Positions 1 to 5,943 of a DNA stretch of 11,029 bases are shown here, in pieces. Below the pieces are notes generated by a model. It was not told the DNA's origin. It made no database searches and worked only from the letters and a program-made list of their open reading frames with translations. The stretch comes from JTS-RE94 sp041750795 (GTDB taxonomy: Bacteria; Planctomycetota; Planctomycetia; Pirellulales; PALSA-1355): the NCBI GenBank assembly GCA_041750795.1, contig JBGSYQ010000321.1:1-11029 (forward strand), in the 5' to 3' direction. How positions within the stretch are numbered: position 1 is the stretch's first letter; each line of letters starts with the position of its first letter. Made by a program: the position numbers and the translations under genes.

Positions 1-645
1 GCGGCGCCCGCGGCTCCGGTCCAACCGGCCCCGCCGGCGCCCGAAGTGCCGGCTCCGGCCGACGCCAGCACGGGCTATCACCCGAGCTACGGTCCGATGC
101 GCTCCAGCGCCATGTTGTCGGTGAAGGTTCCCGCCGACGCCAAGGTGTTTGTGAACGATCGCCCGACGACGAGCACCGGCACCGATCGCGAGTACGTCTC
201 GCACGATCTGGCTGCGGGAGCCCGTTACAACTACAACATTCGCGCCGAGTTCGAGCGCGACGGCAAGACGGTCAGCGAGACCAAGTCGATTCAATTGACC
301 GCCGGTCAGTCGGCCAACCTCGACTTTGCCAACGCCACGGAAGTGCAAACGGCCGACAACGCCGACACGCGCACCACGTTGATCGTGCGCCTGCCGGCCG
401 ACGCCAAGCTGTTCCTGGCCGGTCACGAGACCAAGGCCACCGGCGACGTTCGCGAGTTCTCGACCACGCGGTTGTCCAACGGCGGCCAGTGGCAGCAGTA
501 CGCCATCAAGGCGGTCGTCGAGCGTGACGGTCACGAAGAGGTTCGTGAGCAAACGATCCGAATCGCGGCCGGCGAATCGCGCGAAGTGACGATCAACTTC
601 GACTCGATCGCTCGCGACCAGGTCGCCGAGACCGCGTCGCGCTAA
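1..645 (+). CDS. TIGR03000 two-domain protein (5' partial)
   Basis: The reading frame is open from the first base, so the start lies upstream; the GTG at 46 is an internal Val codon and not a convincing start. The visible N-terminal part is an Ala/Pro-rich linker. Two copies of a domain of about 75 residues follow, roughly residues 37-110 and 120-200 of the visible frame. Each opens with a hydrophobic strand and the motif VPADAK or LPADAK, then a short turn ending in a TSTG or KATG motif, a REY or REF motif, a Tyr-rich strand and E-RDG, and closes with (T/A)AG(Q/E)S before a final strand. This is the TIGR03000 pattern known from Planctomycetes, whose function is unknown. The repeated beta-rich domains behind a Pro/Ala linker suggest an exported or surface-associated protein, but the signal region is outside the window. 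A strong terminator follows, so this gene ends its transcription unit. The family call is confident; the role is not known. Confidence 0.88.
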   Translation, partial: AAPAAPVQPAPPAPEVPAPADASTGYHPSYGPMRSSAMLSVKVPADAKVFVNDRPTTSTGTDREYVSHDLAAGARYNYNIRAEFERDGKTVSETKSIQLTAGQSANLDFANATEVQTADNADTRTTLIVRLPADAKLFLAGHETKATGDVREFSTTRLSNGGQWQQYAIKAVVERDGHEEVREQTIRIAAGESREVTINFDSIARDQVAETASR

Positions 646-677
646 AGCGTTCGATTTCGCAAGCGTTTGATCCATCG

Positions 678-720
678 AGCCTTCCCATCGGCCGCAAGCG
701 CCGGTGGGAAGGCTTTTTTT
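678..720 (+). terminator. Rho-independent terminator
   Basis: A 13-bp stem has arms GCCTTCCCATCGG (679-691) and CCGGTGGGAAGGC (701-713), with one G-T wobble and a 9-nt loop. Seven T residues follow directly at 714-720. It sits 33 bp after the stop of the TIGR03000 gene and separates it from the next unit. Confidence 0.93.
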
Positions 721-745
721 GTTGGCTTTGCTTCACACCTGGCGC

Positions 746-780
746 TTGTTGAAAAGTGCCAGGACGGCATTTTTCAACAG
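746..780. repeat. Hairpin with GTTGAAAA-type arms
   Basis: Arms GTTGAAAAGTGCC (748-760) and GGCATTTTTCAAC (766-778) pair over 13 bp with one wobble around a 5-nt loop; one further pair (747/779) and a wobble (746/780) extend the stem. It lies in the 241-bp gap between the terminator-closed gene and the gene at 887. It is not followed by a T tract, so it is not a standard terminator. The outer arm bases (GTTGAAA...TTTCAAC with an inner GCC/GGC) match the hairpin at 6072-6102, which suggests a dispersed repeat family. The rest of the gap, 781-870, is G+C-rich with small imperfect inverted repeats and no recognisable gene or clear promoter. Confidence 0.6.
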
Positions 781-886
781 CCCGGGCGTGCCCTCCGGGC
801 GCACTTCCACCCCCGTGGCGCGCCCCTGCGGCACGCTGGGGGCCGCGTTGTATGGCCCGTAGCGGCGGCGCCGGGGGAGGGCGGAA

Positions 887-1507
887 ATGTCTTCGCAGCA
901 GGCAGAAACGGACGATAAGGTGAAGGCCATGAACCGTCCCCACGCCACCCCTGCTACCGCCCAACCGCCCGGACGCGGCGTGCGCCTGCTGGTCAGCGCG
1001 CTGGTGATATTGCACGTGGGGGCCGTGTTCATGGGACCGTTTGCCATGCCGCCCCAGACGTCCGAGCTGGCCGCCACGCTGGCCACGGTCTATCGCCCCT
1101 ACGTCGACGTGCTGTCGCTGGCCAACGGCTATCGCTACTTCGCCCCGGAGCCCGGCCCCAGCCACCTGGTGCGCTACGAACTGACGTTCGACGACGGCGC
1201 CACGCGCACCGGGTCGTTTCCCGACCGCAACGTGAACAAGCCGCGGTTGCTCTATCATCGCTATTTCATGATGAGCGAGTTTCTCAATACGCTGACCGAA
1301 CCCGATGCGCCCAGCCCGCGGCGCGATGCGTACGTCAAGAGCTATGCCGATCATCTGCTGCACGAAACCAACGCCCGCAGCGTGAAGCTGTTTCTGGTGC
1401 GCCATTGGATTCCGCGGATGGACGAGATTCGCGCGGGCCGCAAGCTGACCGACAAAATTCTCTACGAAGAGCGCCCCTTGGGCACGTTCGAGCGAGGCGC
1501 ATCATGA
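887..1507 (+). CDS. Signal-anchored protein of unknown function, partner of HTTM protein
   Basis: The protein has 206 residues. The start at 887 is supported by GGGGAGG six bases upstream. A soluble N-terminal stretch of about 30 residues with basic residues just before the membrane leads into one hydrophobic segment at about 32-53 (VRLLVSALVILHVGAVFMG). The charge pattern predicts an inside N-terminus and an exported C-terminal domain of about 150 residues. That domain has YRYFAPEPGP near residue 82, an HLVRYE strand, a DDGATRTG turn and a basic C-terminal part (VRHWIPRMDEIRAGRK). I do not recognise a named domain. The stop overlaps the start of the HTTM gene in an ATGA arrangement, so the two are almost certainly co-transcribed and translationally coupled. 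The tight pairing suggests that the two proteins act together at the membrane. No catalytic motif is evident. Confidence 0.88.
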   Translation: MSSQQAETDDKVKAMNRPHATPATAQPPGRGVRLLVSALVILHVGAVFMGPFAMPPQTSELAATLATVYRPYVDVLSLANGYRYFAPEPGPSHLVRYELTFDDGATRTGSFPDRNVNKPRLLYHRYFMMSEFLNTLTEPDAPSPRRDAYVKSYADHLLHETNARSVKLFLVRHWIPRMDEIRAGRKLTDKILYEERPLGTFERGAS

Positions 1508-2538
1508 GCCAGATCGTGCGCAGCGTGCGCGCTTGGAGCAGCGACGTGCTGGACGCGTGGAACCGCTTCTGGTTCGATTCCACCGATCCGGCCACGCTGG
1601 CGGCCATCCGCATTTGCACCGGCGCGATGCTGCTATATACGCACGTGGTCTGGGGTCTGGAGCTGACCACGTTTTTCGGGCGCGACGGCTGGCTTTCGCC
1701 TGAAGCCGTCGGCCGGCTGCAAGACGGCTCCTACGCCTGGAGCTACTTGTGGTGGTTCGAGTCCCCCGCGGCGCTCTGGACGGTACACGTCGCGGCCCTG
1801 GTGGTGTTTGCGATGCTCACCGTCGGGTTGTTCACGCGCGTGGTGTCGGTGCTGGCGTTCATCGCGGCAGTGGCGTACGTGGGCCGCGCCACCGGCGCGT
1901 TGTTCGGCCTGGACCAGATCAACGTGATGTTGGCCATGTACCTGATGATCGGACCGGCGGGCGACGCCTTTTCGGTCGATCGCTGGCTGAAGGCACGCCG
2001 CACCCGCGGGCCGCTGCCCGTCCGCAAAAGCTGGTCGTCCAACGTGGCCATCCGCTTGATTCAACTGCACATGTGCGTGATCTACATGTTCGCGGGCATG
2101 GGCAAGCTCACCGGAGCGGCCTGGTGGGACGGCAACGCGATGTGGATGGCCTTCGGCAATCTCGAGTACCAGTCGCTCGACATGACGTGGATGGCCGAGT
2201 GGCCGCGGGCCATGAACCTGATGGCGCACGTAACGGTGTACTGGGAGCTGTTCTACGTGGCGCTGATCTGGCCGCGACTGACGCGGCCGGTGATGCTGCT
2301 GCTGGCGATTCCGCTGCACCTGGGAATCGCCATCTGCCTGGGAATGATCACGTTCGGATTGATCATGCTGGTGGGCAACCTGGCGTTCGTCTCGCCGGCA
2401 CTGGTGCGGGCTATTTTCGGCCTGTTGCCGGCGGGGCAGGGCAGGGGAGTGGCCGAAGCGGCGAGCACCAATCCCGGCCTGCGCCCCAAAAGCGACCGCA
2501 GCGCCTCGGCCTCCAGCGCCACCACGCGCCGCGCCTAG
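1504..2538 (+). CDS. HTTM-domain (vitamin K-dependent carboxylase-like) membrane protein
   Basis: The protein has 344 residues from the ATG that overlaps the preceding stop. An in-frame ATG at 1405 lies deep inside the upstream gene and is rejected. About seven or eight hydrophobic segments are visible, including near residues 33-53, 88-130 (two), 138-155, 180-200, 237-258 and 264-300. The HTTM signature is clear: an early IRICTGAMLLY helix, an L-x-QIN-x-ML segment and the core IQLHMCVIYMFAGMGKL followed by GAAWWDGNAMW (W207-W208-D209), then a helix with VYWELFY. The family includes eukaryotic gamma-glutamyl carboxylase and SdpB of the Bacillus sporulation-delay toxin system; most bacterial members have no proven reaction. 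The C-terminal 45 residues are polar low-complexity sequence and probably cytoplasmic. An unusual AGG Arg codon sits in the word at 2437-2447. Its partner is the exported protein encoded just upstream. Confidence 0.92.
   Translation: MSQIVRSVRAWSSDVLDAWNRFWFDSTDPATLAAIRICTGAMLLYTHVVWGLELTTFFGRDGWLSPEAVGRLQDGSYAWSYLWWFESPAALWTVHVAALVVFAMLTVGLFTRVVSVLAFIAAVAYVGRATGALFGLDQINVMLAMYLMIGPAGDAFSVDRWLKARRTRGPLPVRKSWSSNVAIRLIQLHMCVIYMFAGMGKLTGAAWWDGNAMWMAFGNLEYQSLDMTWMAEWPRAMNLMAHVTVYWELFYVALIWPRLTRPVMLLLAIPLHLGIAICLGMITFGLIMLVGNLAFVSPALVRAIFGLLPAGQGRGVAEAASTNPGLRPKSDRSASASSATTRRA
2437..2447 (+). repeat. CAGGGCAGGGG word, copy 1
   Basis: This 11-mer lies in the 3' end of the HTTM gene and encodes Gln-Gly-Arg-(Gly). 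Two overlapping GGGCAGGG octamers occur here, at 2434-2441 and 2439-2446. The octamer fits the E. coli FtsK-orienting consensus GGGNAGGG. The AGG codon is the only one I see in this gene. Identical 11-mers lie in asd and in the glycosyltransferase gene, always on the + strand. Confidence 0.5.
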
Positions 2539-2590
2539 CGGAATCTCCGCTCCTCAAATCCGCAGCGATTTTTCGCTCCCCCTCTATAGT

Positions 2591-2635
2591 GTACATGTGT
2601 ACCTTACCACTCGGGTTGTGACAAACGGTTGTCAC
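2591..2635. promoter_or_regulatory. Two operator-like palindromes
   Basis: GTACA-TG-TGTAC (2591-2602) is a perfect 5-bp inverted repeat with a 2-bp spacer. GTGACAA...TTGTCAC (2618-2635) has 7-bp perfect arms. Both lie in the otherwise empty gap after the HTTM gene and just upstream of the candidate promoter at 2653. That is a normal place for regulator binding sites. A TATAGT at 2585-2590 could be a second -10 element but has no good -35. The regulator is unknown, and the second palindrome could also fold as a hairpin at the end of the HTTM transcript. Confidence 0.35.
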
Positions 2636-2652
2636 TAGCGGCGCGCCGTGCG

Positions 2653-2681
2653 TTGGCATTTGTCGCTATATGGGCGATAAG
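2653..2681 (+). promoter_or_regulatory. Sigma70-type promoter upstream of the Nudix-like gene
   Basis: TTGGCA (2653-2658) and GATAAG (2676-2681) are separated by 17 bp, which is optimal spacing. They match the consensus at 5 of 6 and 4 of 6 positions. The predicted transcript start near 2688 leaves a leader of about 50 bases before the ATG at 2737 and would make the upstream in-frame ATG at 2689 leaderless. The call rests on sequence match only. Confidence 0.45.
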
Positions 2682-2736
2682 GCAACTCATGAGCACCACG
2701 CATCGTCAATCGCCGGCCGCAGCACGAGGGACGCAC

Positions 2737-3360
2737 ATGAGCGCGCGATCTCCGCAGGATTGGTCCGAGTTCGCGGCACGCCGCCTGGACGGCGCCAGCC
2801 TGGTTCATCCACTCACCGCCGAAGTAGTCCGCTCGGTTTGCCAGAGCGACACGTTCCGCGTCGAGCAGAACCGCGTACGGATCGCCGGCCTGGACGAGGT
2901 GTGTGAAGTGATTCGGGCCGTGAGCCTCGACGAGACACGTTACGAAGCGGTGGTCGTGCCCGTGCTCGACGATGGACGACTGCTGCTCGTCAGCCGCTAT
3001 CGCTATGCGATCGAACGGTGGAGCGTGGAGTTTCCGCGGTTCGCCGCTCAGAGCAGCGACGAAGGCTGGAAGCAATCGGCCGAAGCGAGCCTGTTACAGC
3101 ACTACGGGCTGGCAACGACAAACATGTCGCTGTTGGGCGCGTTCCAGGCCGACGCCGCCACGTTGGCGGTCACGACCGTCGTCATCCTGGCCACCGGCTG
3201 CACGCAGAAAAGCGCGCCAAAGACCGACCCCCGCACGCTGGTCGCCGGCACGGTCGGCGTGGCGCCCGCCGAGCTGGGCCAGTTGCTGCGCCAAGGAGAA
3301 ATCGCCTGCGGCGTAAGCCTGGCAGCACTGGCACTGTATGAGGCGTGTAAGCGAGGTTAA
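2737..3360 (+). CDS. Nudix-fold protein with degenerate Nudix box
   Basis: The protein has 207 residues. The ATG at 2737 is chosen over the in-frame ATG at 2689 because GAGGG lies six bases upstream of it. Residues 70-100 match the ADP-ribose pyrophosphatase type of Nudix hydrolase: a VVVPVLDDGRLLLV strand pair, then the SRYRYAIERWSVEFPR stretch that leads into the Nudix box of active relatives. The box itself (about 101-125) is ruined. Where the consensus has REUxEExGU, this protein has AEASLLQHYGL, so the Arg and the metal-binding Glu residues are replaced by Ala, Ser, Gln and His, and the preceding Gly is also lost. The length, fold-forming hydrophobic pattern and intact frame argue for a maintained pseudoenzyme and not a decaying gene. 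It may bind a nucleotide or act as a regulator; its function is unknown. An orphan HicB-like gene follows closely, which suggests co-transcription. Confidence 0.78.
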   Translation: MSARSPQDWSEFAARRLDGASLVHPLTAEVVRSVCQSDTFRVEQNRVRIAGLDEVCEVIRAVSLDETRYEAVVVPVLDDGRLLLVSRYRYAIERWSVEFPRFAAQSSDEGWKQSAEASLLQHYGLATTNMSLLGAFQADAATLAVTTVVILATGCTQKSAPKTDPRTLVAGTVGVAPAELGQLLRQGEIACGVSLAALALYEACKRG

Positions 3361-3385
3361 ACTGGGACTGAAAGCTGTAATCGAA

Positions 3386-3787
3386 ATGCCTGAATTAAAC
3401 GAGCAACGCGTCTACACCTGCGGCCCGTACAGGGGCTATTGTGGACGGGCGGAGTTGCACCTTGACGACGAGTTGTTTCATGGCGAGGTCGTGGGCGTGC
3501 GCGACGTGGTGACGTTCCAGGGACGCACGCACGGCCAACTGCAGAAAGCGTTCCGCGATTCGGTTGACGACTATCTCGCCTTCTGCGAGTCGCGAGGCGA
3601 GCCGCCGGAAAGGCCGTTCTCCGGCAAGTTCCTGCTGCGCCTGAAATCCGAAACGCATCGGAAGCTGGCCACGCTTGCCGAGTTGGCGAACAAAAGCTTG
3701 AACCAATTCCTGGGCGACCTTCTGGACCCCATCGCCGAGTCGTCCCCCCACACCCCGTACCCGTCCACGCCCAAATCCTCGCCATAG
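3386..3787 (+). CDS. HicB-family antitoxin-like protein (no HicA partner seen)
   Basis: The protein has 133 residues from the ATG at 3386; an in-frame ATG at 3338 would add 16 residues and overlap the Nudix-like gene by 23 bp. Neither start has a good ribosome site. The N-terminal HicB fold is clear: YRGYCGRAELHLDDELFHGEVVGVRDVVTFQGR (about residues 15-47, with the FHGEV and RD-V-TFQG motifs), then a helix ending in DSVDDYLAFCE. The C-terminal part, FSGKFLLRLKSETHRKL followed by ANKSLNQFL, is a ribbon-helix-helix DNA-binding segment of the usual HicB type. In a standard HicAB pair HicB neutralises the HicA mRNA interferase and represses the operon. No small HicA-like gene lies on either side, so this is an orphan that may act as a repressor only. 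The last 20 residues are a Ser/Pro/Thr-rich tail. Confidence 0.86.
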   Translation: MPELNEQRVYTCGPYRGYCGRAELHLDDELFHGEVVGVRDVVTFQGRTHGQLQKAFRDSVDDYLAFCESRGEPPERPFSGKFLLRLKSETHRKLATLAELANKSLNQFLGDLLDPIAESSPHTPYPSTPKSSP

Positions 3788-3825
3788 CCGCGCGCCATTA
3801 CGGTGCCACCGAACCCGATCACGCG

Positions 3826-3855
3826 TTGAATTGTCTCTTGTTGGCGACATATACT
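3826..3855 (+). promoter_or_regulatory. Candidate promoter of asd
   Basis: TTGAAT (3826-3831) and TATACT (3850-3855) are separated by 18 bp, in the non-coding gap 39 bp after the HicB-like gene. The predicted transcript start near 3862 gives a leader of about 66 bases before the asd start. The -10 element matches at 5 of 6 positions. Confidence 0.5.
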
Positions 3856-3856
3856 A

Positions 3857-3905
3857 GGCGTTTCTGCCTGCTGCGGGGCAAACGCCCGGGTGGGGCCTTC
3901 TTTTT
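3857..3905 (+). promoter_or_regulatory. Possible hairpin-switch leader of asd
   Basis: GGCGTTT (3857-3863) pairs with AAACGCC (3880-3886). Alternatively GCCC (3884-3887) pairs with GGGC (3893-3896), directly before TTCTTTTT (3898-3905). The two pairings share bases, as in an attenuator. However, the second stem is only 4 bp, and the first would begin at or before the predicted transcript start. This is weak evidence; no known riboswitch (for example lysine) is recognisable. Confidence 0.2.
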
Positions 3906-3927
3906 CGTGCGGTTGGAGAATCAGAGC

Positions 3928-4971
3928 GTGTTCGAAACGATTGCCATTGCCGGCGCGACCGGCGCCGTGGGCACGATCATTTTGCAACTGCTGGCCCAGC
4001 GGAAGTTCCCCTTTAAGCACATCAAGTTCCTGGCCTCGGGCCGCTCGGCCGGCAAGCCGATTTCGTTCGCCGGGCGCCAGTACACGGTCGAGGAACTGAC
4101 GCCCGAGGCGTTCAACGGCGTCGACCTGGTGATCGGCAGCACGCCCGATGAAATCGCCCGCGACTTTGCGCCCTGGGCCGTCGAGCGCGGCGCGATCGTC
4201 GTCGACGAGAGCGGCTATTGGCGGATGGATCCCAAGGTGCCGCTGGTGGTGCCCGAGGTGAATCCGGACGCGGTCGACAAACATCAAGGCATCATCGCCA
4301 GCCCCAACTGCTCGACCACGCAGATGGTGGTGGCCATGAAGCCAATCCACGATGCGGCGCGCATTCGACGCGTGGTGGTCAGCACTTATCAAGCGACCAG
4401 CGGCATGGGCCTGGCCGGCAGCCAGGAGCTCGACGCGGCCACGCGCTCGGCCGTGGCCGGTGAGGCATTCACGCCCACCGCCTTTGCCCACGCCATCGCC
4501 TTCAATCTGATTCCGCAGATCGGCTCGCACAAAGAGCAAGGCTACACCTCCGAAGAAATGAAGATGGTGTACGAGACGCGCAAGATTCTCGGCGACGAGT
4601 CGATCCAGGTTTGTCCCACCTGCGTGCGCGTGCCGGTGGCGAATTGTCACAGCGAAAGCATTCTGATCGAAACCGAAAAAAAACTGTCCGTCGACGAGGC
4701 GCGCAAGCTCTGGTCCGCGATGCCCGGAGTCGTCGTCGTCGACGACCTGGCCGCCAAGAGCTATCCCATGCCGAGCAACTGCGACGGGCGCGACGAAGTG
4801 TTCATCGGCCGCATCCGCGAGGACATTTCCAGCCCCCACGGCCTGGCGTTCTGGTGCGTCAGCGACAATCTGCGCAAAGGGGCCGCGACCAACGCCGTGC
4901 AAATCGCCGAGTTATTGACCCGCAAGCGCGCGGCCCAGCAGGGCAGGGGAGCGGCCGTCGCCAGCCGTTAA
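3928..4971 (+). CDS. asd: Aspartate-semialdehyde dehydrogenase
   Basis: The enzyme has 347 residues and reduces aspartyl-4-phosphate to aspartate 4-semialdehyde with NADPH in the cytoplasm. This is the branch point to lysine/diaminopimelate, threonine and methionine. The GTG at 3928 is the chosen start: GGAG lies nine bases upstream and the protein then opens directly with the NADP-binding strand. The GATGAVG dinucleotide loop is at residues 9-15. The catalytic Cys128 lies in SPNCSTTQM and the active-site His241 in RVPVANCHSES; many relatives have Gly where Cys240 stands here. STYQATSG and GLAFWCVSDNLRKGAA near the C-terminus also fit the family, as does the total length. The last 20 residues (QQGRGAAVASR end) extend past the conserved fold and contain the unusual AGG codon word. 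A promoter lies upstream; a palindromic repeat lies between this gene and truA. Confidence 0.97.
   Translation: MFETIAIAGATGAVGTIILQLLAQRKFPFKHIKFLASGRSAGKPISFAGRQYTVEELTPEAFNGVDLVIGSTPDEIARDFAPWAVERGAIVVDESGYWRMDPKVPLVVPEVNPDAVDKHQGIIASPNCSTTQMVVAMKPIHDAARIRRVVVSTYQATSGMGLAGSQELDAATRSAVAGEAFTPTAFAHAIAFNLIPQIGSHKEQGYTSEEMKMVYETRKILGDESIQVCPTCVRVPVANCHSESILIETEKKLSVDEARKLWSAMPGVVVVDDLAAKSYPMPSNCDGRDEVFIGRIREDISSPHGLAFWCVSDNLRKGAATNAVQIAELLTRKRAAQQGRGAAVASR
4939..4949 (+). repeat. CAGGGCAGGGG word, copy 2
   Basis: This 11-mer lies in the non-conserved C-terminal tail of asd and encodes Gln-Gly-Arg. The AGG is the only AGG arginine codon I see in this gene, where Arg is otherwise CGC, CGG, CGA or CGT. 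It contains GGGCAGGG at 4941-4948, as do the copies at 2437 and 6575. Confidence 0.5.
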
Positions 4972-5023
4972 AAGACGACATCTTGTACGCCTGACGATCG
5001 TCTTGTGCCACCCGACGCCGTGC

Positions 5024-5065
5024 CACTGGTGGCGAATAGCCACCAGTGCCGAATACCCACCAGTG
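5024..5065. repeat. Intact CACTGGTGG palindromic repeat plus half-site
   Basis: Arms CACTGGTGGC (5024-5033) and GCCACCAGTG (5039-5048) pair over 10 bp around the 5-nt loop GAATA. A further half-site CCACCAGTG follows at 5057-5065, and a near copy, CACTGGCGG, occurs at 5086-5094. The unit is preceded by GTGC. It fills most of the 191-bp gap between asd and truA, where no gene is seen. There is no T tract, so it is a repeat-type hairpin and not a standard terminator. It is the uninterrupted counterpart of the split copy downstream of truA. Confidence 0.8.
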
Positions 5066-5162
5066 CTACGGCCCCAGGTGGTTTTCACTGGCGGCCGTCG
5101 CCACCATTCACCCACATCACCAACCAGCGCCGTGTGTTGCGTGAATCGATACCAGGACTTTG

Positions 5163-5909
5163 ATGCGCAACTTCAAGCTCACGCTCGCCTACGACGGCAC
5201 GAACTATTGCGGCTGGCAGGTGCAGACCGGCCGGATCACGCTGCAAGAGACGCTCGAAAACGCGTTGGCCAAGATCATCGGCCAGCCAGTTCGCATCACC
5301 GCCAGCGGGCGGACCGACGCCGGCGTACACGCGCTGGGCCAGGTGGTGGGCTTTGCCAGCGAAACGCACCTGCAGCCGGAAGTGCTGCAAAAAGCCCTCA
5401 ATGGCACGCTGCCGCTGGACGTGGCCGTGATCGACGCCCAGGTCGCGCCCGCAGGGTTTCACGCCACGCACGACGCGAAGCGCAAGACCTATCGCTACAC
5501 GATCGACGACGGGCCGGTGCGCGACGTATTTGCAAGGCACTACGCCTGGCAGCATCGCTCGCCGTTAGACGTCGAAACCATGCGCCGCGCCGCGGTGGCA
5601 TTGGTCGGCACGCACGATTTCTCCAGCTTCGAGTCCCAGGGTTCGCCGCGCGAAAACAGCATCCGCACGGTGTACTCCTTGAGCATCGAACGAAAACCCG
5701 ACCCGGCCGGCTCGCGGATTATCTGTGAAATCACGGGCAACGGATTCCTCTATAACATGGTCCGCGCGATCGTTGGTACGCTGGTAGATGTGGGGCGCGG
5801 CGCCCAGGGTGAGGCGTGGCCGGGCGAAGTGCTGGCCGCCCGCCATCGCAGCGCCGCCGGCCAAACCGCGCCGGCGCACGGGCTGTGCCTGGTGCGCGTG
5901 GAATACTAG
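5163..5909 (+). CDS. truA: tRNA pseudouridine(38-40) synthase
   Basis: The enzyme has 248 residues and converts uridines 38-40 in the anticodon stem-loop of many tRNAs to pseudouridine. The ATG at 5163 is used because AGGA lies five bases upstream; the TTG immediately before it is too close to that site. The protein starts MRNFKLTLAYDGTNYCGWQ, the usual TruA opening. The catalytic Asp52 lies in SGRTDAGVHALGQV. The conserved KTYRYTI strand with its Tyr, the HDFSSF segment, GNGFLYNMVRAIVGTLVDVG and the C-terminal TAPAHGLCL motif are all present and in order, and the length is normal for the family. It is flanked on both sides by CACTGGTGG palindromes, so it may be transcribed with asd or from an unseen promoter in the 191-bp gap. 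Confidence 0.97.
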   Translation: MRNFKLTLAYDGTNYCGWQVQTGRITLQETLENALAKIIGQPVRITASGRTDAGVHALGQVVGFASETHLQPEVLQKALNGTLPLDVAVIDAQVAPAGFHATHDAKRKTYRYTIDDGPVRDVFARHYAWQHRSPLDVETMRRAAVALVGTHDFSSFESQGSPRENSIRTVYSLSIERKPDPAGSRIICEITGNGFLYNMVRAIVGTLVDVGRGAQGEAWPGEVLAARHRSAAGQTAPAHGLCLVRVEY

Positions 5910-5943
5910 AAATTGTTTCTGACGATTGAAAGGTGAGCTGTGC

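Noticed and set aside
667..918. + strand frame of 83 codons after the TIGR03000 gene
   Set aside because: It runs through the intrinsic terminator and the hairpin at 746-780 and into the next gene in another frame; it has no ribosome site and no conserved features.
593..1405. Long - strand open frame of 270 codons opposite the HTTM partner gene
   Set aside because: The protein is His/Arg/Gln-rich with no domain, and it is the mirror of a gene with a strong ribosome site and coupled start. Long antisense frames are expected at this G+C content.
3571..4902. - strand open frame of 443 codons opposite asd
   Set aside because: It covers a confidently identified asd and part of the HicB-like gene on the other strand. 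Its translation is His/Gly/Ala-rich low-complexity sequence with no motif.
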